From positions 84,113,627-84,177,626 of the forward strand of contig OX375878.1 in assembly GCA_947359465.1 (NCBI GenBank): a DNA stretch of 64,000 nucleotides. The letters are read 5' to 3'. The notes below the pieces were generated by a model. The model saw only the letters and a list, made by a program, of their open reading frames with translations. It made no database searches and had not been told where the DNA came from. This DNA is from Metellina segmentata (Eukaryota > Arthropoda > Arachnida > Araneae > Tetragnathidae). A program made the position numbers and the translations under genes. Below, in pieces: positions 24,570-37,182 of this stretch; position 1 is the first letter of the stretch, and each line of letters opens with the position of its first letter.

Positions 24570-25118
24570 CTTCTCGTATGTGATTTCTTGAATGTTAATG
24601 ACAGATTATTTATAAAATTTAATACATAATTTAATATAACATATCCTATTCACTTTTATGCACACCCTTTTAAGAAAACATACCTTAAGCTATGAATTTA
24701 TTTAACAGTAATTCGATTAACTATATTTTTAACACAATACAGCTTTAAAACAATTTAAACAAAAACGAGTATAATTTTTATTAGTAACAATGAAGTCAGC
24801 TCATCTTATGGTACATTAACGACATCAATTTATATCATTCTCTCACGTGGCAAAAAGACTATTTTTCTATCGCTTTTTGGCAACACTGTACGATTGTTTG
24901 TTCACCACGAAGCCTCGCGCCTCAATTGAATATATAGCGTTATCGGATGGAATTTTATTGAAAAAAAAAATGAATATTTAATCGAGCTGTTGCAGCTTAC
25001 AAACAACATGCTGGGTATTCGATATCCAAAGCAGAGCTCACATTTCGAGTCAAAATTTGTTCAAAGTTTTCATTTGATATCCAAATTGTTCGAGTTCTGA
25101 TTCAAGAGGTATTGTATA
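24570..25118. other. AT-rich stretch without gene
   Basis: No recognised feature. Confidence 0.4.
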
Positions 25119-25120
25119 AC

Positions 25121-25430
25121 TGGTACAACTTCAGTCTACGTTTACAGCGGTGGCAACGACCTTGGCGCTTTTTTGCGCACTTCCTATGTCGTCAAGGAAA
25201 GAATTATATCAAATGAAGCAATAAATCAAACGACAGTTTAACGGAAAGAAGTTTCTAGAATATTCAGAATGAAAATTTAACTTTCCGTTTGGCGATGCTG
25301 TCTTAAAATCCGCAATAACATTAATACATATGGCTTGCCTTAACATGTCATTACTCGCTTCTAGAAGTACTAAAAAAAAACAGCTCAAAGACCGTTGCAA
25401 CCGCTATAAACGTAGACTGAAGCTGCACCA
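25121..25430. mobile_element. 310-bp MITE with ~50-bp TIRs
   Basis: The left end is TGGTACAACTTCAGTCTACG then TTTACAGCGGTGGCAACG. The right end, inverted, is TGGTGCAGCTTCAGTCTACG then TTTATAGCGGTTGCAACG. The flanks TATAAC (25115-25120) and TATAAC (25431-25436) are identical. A 6-bp duplication is unusual, so the outer TA alone may be the true target and the rest chance. The interior is AT-rich with no conserved coding frame. No second copy is seen in the window. Confidence 0.82.
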
Positions 25431-25527
25431 TATAACTTTTCTGTTTATCACAAATTTATTTTTGAAAATATTTTTTTAAATAGCACATTTTATAAGCAAT
25501 TCCTTCTTCTAGGACACATGTCTTCAT

Positions 25528-25625
25528 TGATGCGAGCGAAGCGAGTTAGGTTAGTGCTGCAAACCAGTGAGGATTGCAAAGTAATCCTACGGGGGTTGCC
25601 GAGCGTTAACGAGCTTTGGGGCGTA
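25528..25625. repeat. Mini-palindrome repeat, copy 1
   Basis: A string of short hairpin-like words lies in under 100 bp: GCGAGCGAAGCGAG, GGATTGCAAAGTAATCC, GAGCGTTAACGAGC. The same type of words occurs in inverse orientation at 47.03-47.09 kb and, worn, at 46.55-46.60 kb. It is a dispersed element of unknown class. Confidence 0.5.
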
Positions 25626-25629
25626 GTAA

Positions 25630-27844
25630 GATGGGTGAACATACATTTAGCTTTTTAATGTTTATTAACAAGAAAATTTAAAAAAACTAGGGATGAAAAT
25701 TAAGGTATATATAATGAGAAATTAAGACATTCAATCTTTTCTATGATATTCCTTATAAAATGAATTTTCGATTATTCTATCCAGATTTTTATTTTGCGTC
25801 AAAATGGATGGTTCTCAGTTAGGTGAAGTAAAAAGTTGGTTTCAGAAAAAGCATGTTGATGATATTTTTGTTGCGATAATTCTCTTTTTTATTTCGTTGT
25901 CACAACCATCCATTAAAAAAATTTAGGTATTCGACGTTTGCATCTGTAGTTGAGTTTTAGTATTTCACAACTCTAAAAGAATCGTCCATTGCACCTTTAC
26001 TTATAATTAGATTAAAACTTTATCACAAGTATAATCAATTTAATTTACATCTTTAGAAGCAAAGTTAATGAAAATTTGAGTACTACCTCTTGAACAATAT
26101 CTATAAATTCAGCAAAAATAGTTCTTCACAAAACTGAAATATTCCTTAAAACAAGTACACACAATTAAATTCCCCACTCTCATGAAGCTCTCGACGTCAA
26201 TGCTTTTATAAGGAAAATATTTCTTTTGTTTAAAAGGGTGAAAACTTTATACTGTCTGTCGTTTCTTTTGAAAGTTCCTTCCTAAGTATACTTATCAAAC
26301 CATTTCTTAATAAGGGAGTACCGCTATGTTAATTAACGTATCATGTCTTCATTGAACTCTTTCAAGGTGTTGACAACGGGGTAATTTGTGATGATAAGTT
26401 TCCCATTTTTTTCTGAACAAGAAATATGATTTTCAAACCAATTATGTTATTTTGTGAAATGAACAACATATAAAATCCTTGTTCTCGTGTTTGTGTTCTC
26501 TCCTCCTGTCTTAAGCAATGTTTTAATGAACTGTCTACTTCAAATCTTTTAATTGGATAAGTAACTATTCTAGTGAAAACAAAGACTTCTTTTGGGTTAT
26601 ATTTTTGGAGTTTGGATGTACGTACTCTAGCTTTAAAGCACTACTTTTAACTTTATTCAGTTTTAGTATCCATTTATTTTTTAATAATACGGGTACGGAA
26701 ACGCAGCTTATGTAAAGATCTTATATAGGACTGAGAATCTCTTGATAAATTTTGATTCAATTAGCGATTCTACATTCAATCGTCATATTAATCTAGTATT
26801 AAATAATTTGTCTTTTAAGACTTTGTTTCTTAAGTGGCCCAAATACAAAAACCAAGAGAAATATCATATTTCTGATCCAATAACTAGATACAGGCAGAGT
26901 ACTGATATCTTGTGGTAGAAACATGGAACTTGATATGTTCTCTATGTAAGGATTATTTCTGTTTATGGAACAGTTCAACAAATGCGCCACTTTTCAAATA
27001 ATTGAACAAGTTGAAAAAAAATGATAAATTATTTTTTAAACATTCATAAAATTGTGCTAACGTGAAATTTGAAGAGCTCATCGATACGCTTTATACCTCT
27101 AGAAATCACGAGATCTCTGAGCAGTATAGAATTGCTTTTTCCTCACAAAAATACCACATAATGATTAAATAACCCTCATCTATTGCTTGAACTAAGAAAT
27201 TGCCTAAAGAATATTTTATTGATCAAGAATGATCAAGACTAGATATAAAATATTCTATTTTAAAATATTAAAGTATTAAATAATTAAATAATAAAATATT
27301 CTATTTTCACTCAGAGAGAGTATGTCTTAAACGGTTATGCTTGGGATTTCATCCACGACCTCATACTTTTCAGAAAGAATGAGCTAGTTAAGTTCAGAAG
27401 CAACTGCGAACTGAAAACATTTCCTTTCTGAACTTAGAAGTGATGAGAACTAGAAAAGCTTTGCGGAATTGTTGTCATTTTGTTGCTGAACCTCTAACTT
27501 TATATCGAAGTGGACAATTATTTTTTGTCGTTATTCAACACTAGCGATGAGATGTGGGTCTATGGCATAGACAACCGAAATAGAAGGAATGGAATTGAAA
27601 AATCTCGAGGTCACGAAGTTTTAGAAAACAGTATGTATAGGGAAGGTTATGACAATGGTTTGGATATAGATCCAAGTAATTTTCTTTAATTTTAGGCAGT
27701 GGGGTGCAACTGATTATTGTTACCTATAATGAGACGCTTAAGTGACTTTGGAAGTGATTCGACAACAAAAACTAACATGCTTTTCCAAGGCGTAAAGCTG
27801 TTTCACGAATTAAGTTACTCAGATATCACATAATAGTTAAGGTT
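25630..27844. other. AT-rich stretch without recognisable gene
   Basis: No frame with family motifs. The segment near 27.23-27.31 kb is a simple AATATT/TAAAATATT-rich low-complexity stretch. Confidence 0.4.
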
Positions 27845-27885
27845 GGTAGTTCAATTTACGTCTCACTGGAGCAATAAAAATGACA
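27845..27885 (-). repeat. SINE tail fragment
   Basis: GGTAGTTCAATTTACGTCTC then ACTGGAGCAATAAAAATG is the shared tail in minus orientation, diverged. Confidence 0.55.
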
Positions 27886-27889
27886 TTGC

Positions 27890-29118
27890 ATCAAATATTA
27901 CAACACTAATATGAATGCATGGTTCGACATAAAGAAAATATGTCCAAAGAAAATATTGTGTCTTCATAGGCCCTCTTATCCTTTCGATTTTTAAAAGTAG
28001 GAAAGTGACAATAATCGTTTTAAAAATTGCATATTAATAAGTAATTTATGCATTGACAGCAAAATTTGTATTTAGTAGTTAGTACTTTGGCATATAAGTA
28101 GATTTTATTTGAAAGTTAATTACATTATTTAATATTAAAAATGAATAGCAATGTTTTTAATGCACAAGAAAATTTTTCTTAAAGTAAGAAATAAACTATT
28201 GCACTCATAAATGCATAAACTATATATCAAGAATAATATTTTATGGCTCACCTCCAACAAACACATATTATGCGCTAATGGTATTTTTATACCAGTCCTT
28301 CGGCATGTATGCCTTTTTATTTTCACACGAACGGGTGCTTACTTTTCCTATGTATAAATGTTAAATTGAAAAAGAAAGTATTTTTTTCACTAGCTTACCT
28401 TAAATCTATTTTTACGAAATACTTTTTATAGTACGTTTAAAAACACTTTCAGAAAAGGTGGAATTGTTTCTCGAAGCTTTTTATTCTCTTTTGGCATTTT
28501 CTCTTATTCGACTTCTTTGCTGGAATAAAAAATTCCCAAGTACTCCTTTTCTTTGTATCTAAGCATTCCGTGGCAAGGAGCATGCCACAAATGCCATCCA
28601 AGAAACTTTAAAAATAAAATTTCTTTCCACACCAGAGGTGTTGTTTATATGAACATTAACCGTGCCTGAAGATTACATGGAGCCATTGGTTTTATGGAAC
28701 TTCGCTTGGAAACATTAACTATATTTATTGAACTGTAGAAAGAGGGGTGCTTACACAAGTTTTATATATATATACTCTTAGCGTGTTTTTAAATCAATTG
28801 ATTTTGTATTAAAATCACTGTTTGCATAAATTATCTGTTAATTTAAAATTTTCTCTTGTGAAAACGGAATTATTACCTATCGAAATAAATGGTGAATACA
28901 TATTAGTTTCCTCTAAAAGGGTAACGAAATTATGCGCAAAAAAGTGACACGATGCATTTACTATTATTTGGGCTCCAAATGTAGTAGAATTTGAATTAGA
29001 TTATGTGTTCTGTAATAAATTTTCGTAGCAGATTCGCGAATTTCTCTTTATGTTTCAATGTGATTAATCCTAGTGTAACCAAAATCGGCCATAGAGCAAT
29101 GAAAACCAAATCAAATAT
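27890..29118. other. AT-rich stretch without gene
   Basis: Nothing recognised. 28.45-28.70 kb is slightly more GC-rich and single-copy within the window. Confidence 0.35.
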
Positions 29119-29120
29119 TA

Positions 29121-30792
29121 GGGGAAGGTGTCGTACCTTGGGAAAGTTATACCTTGAAACAGTTTATATTGTGCTGCCTTGTTTTGAGAAAGTAGCAAAA
29201 TAACACATTGTAGTTTACCATTTACCACCAGAGAACCTTCTCACAAAGATTGGCACGCCACAGGTGTTTGTTGTGTTTGCTAAACAACTAATTGAAATAC
29301 GTTCTCTAGAAAGTAAATATTATGGATTTTTCAATTTTGATTCTTGTATTTTCACTGATTACAATTACATTTTTTTTAGGGTAGGTAAAGTTAGTTAAAA
29401 ATCTGTTCTACTCAATGATGATACGATTTCAATGTAAAGATAAACCTGATAATACTTACTAGACTGTTTTATTTGTAAAAGCAACCAGTTGTACCTTGGA
29501 AAAAAATAAATGTTGTACCTTGGGACATCCCAAGATACAACAATTAATTTTATCTTTCGATACAACAGTCTGGGTTTACAAATGCACTAATACCTTGAAT
29601 TTACACGATAGGTGAGACCGACGGAAAATCACGTACGTCGATTTCACTTAAGTCGGGGCATATAAATTTTATTTAATTGAGACCAAGGACTAACAAAAAC
29701 ACTAGTTTAAAAGAAAAATATTTAATAAAATTGCATTTCTTTTTATGTGTATTAAAAAAATTCATGTCCAACGTTTAAAGGTATTTCGATGTCGATGGCT
29801 TCATAAAATCAAACAAATTCGTATAACGACACAATGCCGTCTTTTTTTCACGCGGAATTTCTTCGTAGCAAGCTAATATATTCCCCCCCCCTGCTTTATG
29901 TCTATAACGCGTTGTTCGTTGGAGTCAATGGTTTCTAAAATTTTTAATCCCCTTTCATCAGGCCGGACCTCATAGGTGGTCTTCGACAGCTATCCCATTG
30001 GTTCTGACTGCAGGTGATTTTTAACCGATTTTCTGAAAAATCTGATGACACAGAGAGATCTGCTGGAGAGCTCTAGCTGAAAAGAGGTGTTTGTTTTCTG
30101 CCTGTTTTGCAGCTCCCAAGACACAGAGATGAAAATCTCTATTGTAATATAGTCTAGTATTTATTTTTCAAAAAAACTATATAAAGTTATTTGTAAATTA
30201 GGCTGTTTCGTTGTGTTGAAAGGCACACCACGCGGCCCACTACATTACAGCGTAACATAGTAAGAGAAACACTAAAATAACGGCCAAGTGATAAAATGTT
30301 GAAACTGTGGGTAGTTTTTTATAAATATGGAATTTAGTATGCGTGGAATTGATTTATTATGGATGTAGTCTGCTTCAAACAATCTAAAAGTAAAGTTTGA
30401 AACTCTGTATTCCAATGTACAACATGTATCCCAAGGTACAACATGTATCCCAAGGTACAACAACAGTATCCCAAGGTACAACAACATGTATCCCAAGGTA
30501 CAACAACAGTATCCCAAGGTACAACAACATGTATCCCAAGGTACAACAACATGTATCCCTAGGTACAACAACATGTATCCCAAGGTACAACACCATGTTG
30601 AACCTTGGGACATTTGAATAGATTAACAAAACAATTTATTAAACAGTTAGTGTTCGAGGTATACAAAAAAATGGCAAATTATTCCGAAAGTAATGAATGT
30701 AAATAGTTGATGGAAAAAACAAACTTCAGCTACATTATAGCATCAGGAAAAATATTTGTTTAAAACTGTACCAAGATACGACACCTTCCCCT
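29121..30792. mobile_element. 1.67-kb TIR element with TA target
   Basis: The left end is GGGGAAGGTGTCGTACCTTG and the right end, inverted, GGGGAAGGTGTCGTATCTTG, with TA on both sides (29119-29120 and 30793-30794). The TIR word GTACCTTGGGA is repeated inside many times: singly near 29.49-29.55 kb and as an array at 30.41-30.61 kb. I could not identify a transposase. On the minus strand near 29.9-30.05 kb a coding-like run (TYEVRPDEKG, then frame-broken sequence) hints at a decayed protein of unknown family. TA target and size suggest the Tc1/mariner/pogo group, which is inference. Confidence 0.75.
30412..30612. repeat. Array of TIR-like motif (TCCCAAGGTACAAC)
   Basis: About nine copies of TATCCCAAGGTACAACA occur with spacers of CA, CAG or CATG type, period roughly 18-24 bp. 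The core CCCAAGGTAC is the inverse of the element's own terminal word GTACCTTGGG. Tandem-repeat frames of up to 113 codons read from it on both strands are artefacts of the repeat. Confidence 0.85.
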
Positions 30793-30799
30793 ACATATT

Positions 30800-31148
30800 T
30801 CCTAAACGCTGCTTTTCCAAACAATCGAGTGCTTGGAAAAGGTTTTCAATTTTAATCATATCTCTAGTTTTTGAACGTAAAATAGTTTGTATACCACCCA
30901 GATGCTGAGATAGATAAAAAAATATCTCGGATATCTGCAAACACACAAAGCAGTGATTTCATATATCTTAACAAAGGCAACATAAATCTCGCTAACTATT
31001 TTTTTTAAAGATGACGGCAAACTAAATGAATCCTTTTCTCTAAGCCCACTTGAAAGCAGTGTCATACATTTGAGCTTAGAATACGAAACCGTGTGGGTTA
31101 ATTGATCCCAAGTGATCTGCATATCTAAATACAAAAGTTAGCAGTTTA
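30800..31148. other. Stretch with no recognised feature
   Basis: A 92-codon minus-strand frame (30856-31134) has no family motif that I know. It is not called. Confidence 0.35.
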
Positions 31149-31150
31149 CT

Positions 31151-31291
31151 ATGGCTTCCAAGCCTTACAAAGCAGATGAGATCCCATCTAACTCCAGTCT
31201 CGTTACCTTCGCTAGAGAGCAAGAAATGCGTGCTAACAAACTGACAGAATGCATAAGAGGCTCAGCGTTTATTTTCTGTGCGATTTGGTGA
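31151..31291 (+). CDS. Candidate short ORF or exon, 46 codons, unknown
   Basis: I do not recognise this sequence. ATG at 31151 sits in a fair eukaryotic start context (ACTATGG). It opens a 46-codon frame starting MASKPYKADEIPSNSSLVTF and rich in E, R, K, ending at TGA 31289. Composition is clearly less AT-biased than the surroundings and amino-acid usage looks ordinary rather than AT-driven. That is why I list it despite its length. A weak GT (TTGGTGACA) near the end could be a splice donor. There is no neighbouring exon I can link to. It could equally be a chance frame in a single-copy non-coding segment or a decayed element. Confidence 0.2.
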   Translation: MASKPYKADEIPSNSSLVTFAREQEMRANKLTECIRGSAFIFCAIW

Positions 31292-31404
31292 CACACCCTT
31301 TTGACGTCAATTAGGAAGGCGCTGGGAACACCGATTGCGATCCTCCGTATTCACCTGTTCCAATGCTTAAGTGTGCTATTTAGATGGATAGATTCTAAAG
31401 CACT

Positions 31405-32060
31405 TATACGTAATTAATGTAAATTTCTGTTAAGGCTATGGAGATAAAAGCAGAACTATAGGATTCGTTTTCTAAATCCCTTGCAAGTGGAAAATCTGGT
31501 TTAAGAAAGATTAATACTCACATTTAGTATCGAATCAAGCATAGCTAATATCGAATATATATTTTAATATCGAACTAAGCGAAGCTAAAGGGTTCTTTTC
31601 TTTCGTTTTACTGTTTAGTTATTCTTCTCGCTCTTTTTAACTTAACTTGTAATATTCGTGCCGAATTTTATAAATGGTATTCGTTATTGATGTAAATTTC
31701 TGTTATACTTATGGAGATAAAGGTAGGATAGTTATCATTACGTCAATATTTATGGAAATCTGACTTAAGAAGGAGTGACTCACCCTGTTTAGTGTCGAAG
31801 TTACACGGTATCCAGGAAATCAATGTTTTCTGTAGCAATGTACCACTATTGTCCAAACATTTCTAAACTAAAAAATTTCTTTTAAATTTTAAAATGGTTT
31901 TCAAATTTATCCTTCCAATTGGTGTACATCACTGTTATACTGATAAGAATAAAGGCATAGTTAAGATCTGCTCACTAAATCCTTGAAAAGAGGAAAAAAA
32001 AGCTTTAAACATTTTCTTTATCACATCGAAACCTTACTAAGTGTGTATACAGGATAGCAA
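31405..32060. repeat. Degenerate tandem repeat, three ~230-280 bp units
   Basis: The unit start GTAAATTTCTGTTA(AG/TA)...GAGATAAA recurs near 31418, 31692 and, more diverged, 31921 (GTACATCACTGTTATACTGA). Each is followed by a CTAAATCCTTG/GACTTAAGAA-type block and then CATTTAGTATCGAA / TTTAGTGTCGAAG / ACATCGAAACC. It is an old local triplication. Confidence 0.5.
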
Positions 32061-32633
32061 TGTTGCCTATAAGATTACAATTTTGTGCTCCCTTCTCAGT
32101 AAAGAGCTACATGTATAAAACTACTATACATACATCTATATACATAACATACTATATATAACATACATCATAGGTAATTATATTCATATCCATACTCAAT
32201 ATTTAGCTTTGTTCGGAAAACTGGGTTGCCACAAATGGCTACAAAATCCTCATTTGTTTAGTGAGAACAGAGGGATACCCTTTTTCCTCTATGTAAGATC
32301 AAGAGGCTTATATACTCGTCTATAAAAAGTTACTCCAATCCACAAAGAGATGTATACTGGGCAGAACTGTAGTGTCATATTAAGGAATTAAACGCGTATC
32401 CCAGCCTCCTTGCCCAGAGCTGTAGAAGTCGCTTGTTTTCGACTTCTGACCTGTTTTCTTCTTCGATTTCTTACCTACCTACAAAGCCTACAAAGTCACT
32501 ACCTCCAAATTGTAGTACCGAGATCAGCTAGATCATATATATACATCGGGAAAGATCCGATCAGAGTTTTGGAACTGGGAATAAGATTCATAATGAACTT
32601 ATTTAACATTGCTAACATTTTTATTAGATAGAC

Positions 32634-33575
32634 CGGGGAAAGTTGGCAGAGTTTATGAGTTTTGAATTTTTTCAGAAATATTTTCAGCTAATATAACCAA
32701 TGCTGCTGATAGTGGAACTCCTTGGCTACAAATTGACGAAGGAAACATCACTAAACTAGTATAGTTTACTCGTTAAGGGTAGTACTTACGAAAGTGTTGT
32801 GTTCAAACTATGCTAGCTTACCCCTGTTGTGGAGTAGGGTGGCATAACCCATGAGCGTAACATATCATTGTGATAGGATATAAGCAATAATACGAATTAA
32901 TCAGTTTAAAACTTATATTTAAATTAAAATAAGGAAAGCTAAGAAAACAAATAAAAAAGAACAAGTAAATCTGTAATGCTTCATGTCTACCAAAAAAGTA
33001 GGGCGATCGTCCACTACGGTTGGTGGTTTTAATTTTCACAAAATTCTATTGCGGTTTTACCAGATTGTGTCCGCTATTTCTGGCCATCTTCAAAGTTTGT
33101 GTCTGTTCACCATTGCGGAAATATAAAATTCATCACATTCGATACCCTTTATCTTTCCTATGCCAAAATGTCCCACAACTTAAATGCTAACTTGCCCACG
33201 ACTTAAATGCCATCTTGCCTCACCAGGACTTTTGAAACAAGATGGCTGCCTCACTCTTTCACATAAGTTTAACAAACAATTCCCGTATATGAATACAATC
33301 ATTGTTGCTCACTCTTTCCAATACAACCATTGAAAACACCTCGACATATTCTAGGCCTTCATAAAATGTCAAAACCTTCAATTGAGAAAAAGAACTTACT
33401 TGGCAAAAAAAATCATATTTTATTTCTCTTTGGAAGCTTCTATCACACTGAAACTAGAGTAGATGATGCAACATACACGTATAGTTAAATAATGGCGATA
33501 TCACTGCTCTAAAATCGCTGTGGTAAAAAATATATGGTGAATGCCGAATTACCACCCAATTTACCCTGGCCAGAA
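32634..33575. mobile_element. Possible worn TIR element
   Basis: The left GACCGGGGAAAGTTGGCAG follows TA; the right CCAATTTACCCTGGCC is a weak inverse. Internally ACTTAAATGCTAACTTGCCC and ACTTAAATGCCATCTTGCC form a repeated subterminal-like motif. The boundary call is tentative. Confidence 0.25.
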
Positions 33576-33579
33576 GCAG

Positions 33580-35595
33580 GGGTCTCCCCGTCCCAAACAA
33601 ATGAGAATGAATCCAACCTGTTTATATAGCATAATTATAAAACAGGGTGGTATTGTTGTTCCCAAACTTCTTTTTAAATGATTTGTTTCGCATAGTTTTA
33701 ACACAAAAGATTTAAACTCGTTTGCATCACGAATCGATCTTTGTACTATGTATATCTGCAATTTTCCATGTGCTAGACTAATGCGTGAGTCTGCCGAAGT
33801 TCTATGATCTCATTTGTCTAAGGTAACTGCTTTCGTAATGTTTCGCACGCGTAGTATACCCCATTATGCGAGACATGGGAATGTGCCTCAGTTAGCAATT
33901 ACGATTAGGGACCCATTCGTAAACGAGAGATTATCAATAACCTAGTGATGAGTTTCCAATGTCAACCTTGGGCGTATTGTTAGCATGATTATACCCTGTT
34001 TAGACTAAGAGATTTGATAGTAAAGGACAACTATGAATATATTTTGCTTTTTCTGCTTGTAATTTCATCGTGTTTATCAAACTAGACATTTTAACTATAC
34101 TAAATTTTTAAGCATTTTAAGAAAATTAAACATTTTTCTCAAAAGGAATCAAACTGGTCGCTAGTATAATATCTCAACAAGAATGATCGTTGCTGTGGTT
34201 TCTCAAATGCATACTTGAAATAATAAGGATTGGCAGATTGTTTTAGTAAAATTATGTAATCGACCTACCTATCACGAGAAATGCTACCGTTTCTAAGTCA
34301 AAGATGGTGGCGGTCACAATAGCAGTAGCAACGTTCATTTCGTGTAGCGATTTTTGTATTCCTAGAATATTGACGGCGAAAGACGTAGTTGGCATATCTT
34401 CACGATAATTAGTAAAACTAATAAAAAAAAATCATTATTTCATTAAAATGTGTCATTGTGAAAAATTTGATTGCAAGCATATGGATGATTCTGCGAGAAA
34501 ATGGGCGAAGTCAGTTTTCTGCGATGCTATACAGGTATATACTTTCTGGGGGGAGCAGTTCTTGTGGTATAAAGACAGTAGGCAAAACTCCTTTGAATAA
34601 TTAAATTTGTATTAGAGTAGAACTTTTAAATGTCTTCCCACAGTGCTATGTTTATTATTTACATGCACAGTTTTTATTCCATTAAATAATCAGAAAATCG
34701 TGCAACATTCAATAACGTCATCAGACACCAAAGCTATATACCTCATACCAAGAAATTTGCAACGTTTGTGTGATGTGCGAATGATGACGAAAAAGAACGT
34801 ATAATAAAACTAACTAACAACACTTTAAATAGTTTAAAATTTTTAATAAAAGTTAAAATGCCTGGATGCAGAGTATATTAAAAAAGCCATAGCTTTTAAT
34901 GTTTTACAAGTTATTAAATACAAGTTTTTATAAAAACCACGACTACTTTAAGTTATCGAAACATTAATGCAGAATGCATTTATTTTTACAAATCGCTCAT
35001 TTAACTGTTCAATTTTTGAACGAAGATATTGTGTGACTTGTATTTTCACATGTCTACCCTTTGTGTGACTTTTACATTTTAAACAAGAAACTAATGACTA
35101 AGAATAAAATAATTTCTTATCAGCAATCATCCCCATAAAGCAATACTTTTAAAAAATGATCTGCAATAATAAATACAACATTCAAGAAATTATCGCAATG
35201 AACTTTGCATCTTACAAAATACTTTGCATGTAAAATGCTTTGCACATTATCTTCATTGCATGATAAACGAATTTTTATATCACTATATAAATAGATCGGG
35301 TGAACATTGGTTAGTCAAAAGTCGGTTGACATCAATTTCTGTTCGAAGAATTTGTGAATCGCATATTTTTGATCCAGAAGATAAATTATTGTGAATCGAA
35401 GTTGAAATAATTCGTACAGAGGCTGAATTAAATGTAAAGGTCTCCTCCATTTAATTACTGAAATAATTTACATCGGATTTATTTATTTGCAAAAGTTCAA
35501 TTGATAATATTCATGCTTTTCGAAGAATTGAATATTATATTTTTACCCTATTAAACACTCAGACTTCTAATTAGCAATATTAATTTTATTTTCAT
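33580..35595. other. AT-rich stretch without gene
   Basis: No recognised coding motif or repeat. Confidence 0.4.

Positions 35596-35597
<2 letters not shown>

Positions 35598-35631
<34 letters not shown>
35598..35631. repeat. (TA)n microsatellite
   Basis: An uninterrupted TA dinucleotide run of about 34 bases. Confidence 0.95.
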
Positions 35632-35634
<3 letters not shown>

Positions 35635-37180
35635 TTAAGCATATGCGCAGGAATGCAACAATCTGCTTAGAATCTTGTCAGACATTCCCCTTTATTCAAA
35701 AAATATTAGTTTATCTACAGGAGGGAGTGCATATGTGCTAAAAAATAATAAAATATATATAATAGCTCCCATAATCTTCAACATTCACTCAAAGATATAT
35801 TTCTCATATTTTCAAAGAAATGCAATCTCAAACGAAAGAATCGCATAGTGGCTGCAACAGATTCATTTCCAGATATTTTATTACTTTTGCTTCTCTGAGA
35901 TATTCTGGGTGTTAAAAAGAAAAAAAAATGTTTTCAAAATCGTAAAACTTTTTTATTCTTGGAAATTTGAGGATACGCGTAGACTCCTTAACATGTTTCT
36001 AGAAGTCTCCAGAGAGCAAGCTAAAGATAAAAAAAGCTGCTTTTCGTGAATTCAACACCTAAAAGTACTTTATTCTGACTTCACTTCGAGGGAAAGGACA
36101 ATTTATAACAGCACATTTAAAAATCAACTGTCGCATTCCGTTCATGAAATCTTTTCTTAGATAATTTAGTTTCATATTTTAGGAGCTGTTGTAATGATAT
36201 AAATAGTCATATATGAAATTTAAAACTGGATTGTTAACTGAATTATAGTTTAATGTTTATTGAGTTACGCAATCTATTATGAATGAATAAATGGAATTTT
36301 CATTGAATCTTTTCGATTTCTTATTAAATGACAGACTCTACATGCATTTTATGTCACCTTCCTAGTGTATTAAAATTTAATACGGGATGTCTCGATTCTC
36401 ATGAAGGAAAAATAACCATATATTGAACCAAATCAAATCATGGCTTATAAAAGGAATGTATTGTGTTCTCTGTGTTTCTTAGAATTTATTTCACAGAACA
36501 TAAATTAATTTTATAATTTTGTATGGATAATTCAATTTTTTTGATAGGCTGCATTATATTTTATGGTAAAAATATGCACAGTTAAAATTTGTTTATATTT
36601 ATTTCTATATTAAAATTTGTTTATGTATATTTCTGAGGGTTAGATAGACCAACCCATGATAGATTGAAACATTATTTTTTAGGAAATATATTTCATTCGA
36701 TTTGAACAACGAACATGATTAAAAGTGAACAATTGGATAGATCAAATGTAATTGGAAGAATAAAGTCAACATAGCCTAGTACCTAAATATTTTATGATTG
36801 TTTATAACTATTACATGACAATCAAATTTTATATCAAAAGTACTTAGAATTACTATTGTAAATTGAATAATAATAAATTTTGTAAATTGTACTTAGAATA
36901 TATAAAGAATATGGATGAATATAGAAACAATAAACATAAGACACATTAAAATCGGAGCAAATGGAATACTTCGTGGCTGTTCAGAACTAAAAATAAAGAC
37001 AGTACCTTTAAAACAATCTGCAATATGACTAATTTGTGTAGGAATCAAACGAGGGGTGACCCTACCTTCCAAACATTTTGGTGTAAATCAAAGAAAGCAA
37101 CCATTAAATATGTGGTTGAAATTAACTTACCTCTCTTATTCAAACTCCAATTTAAATAATAAACACACATTTAGGTTTGA
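35635..37180. other. AT-rich stretch without gene
   Basis: Low-complexity AT-rich DNA. An AAAATTTGTTTAT word is locally duplicated near 36.59-36.63 kb. Nothing else seen. Confidence 0.4.
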
Positions 37181-37182
37181 TA

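Noticed and set aside
30272..30629. Repetitive frames on both strands, up to 113 codons
   Set aside because: They read the short motif array in all frames; low-complexity peptide repeats without other support.
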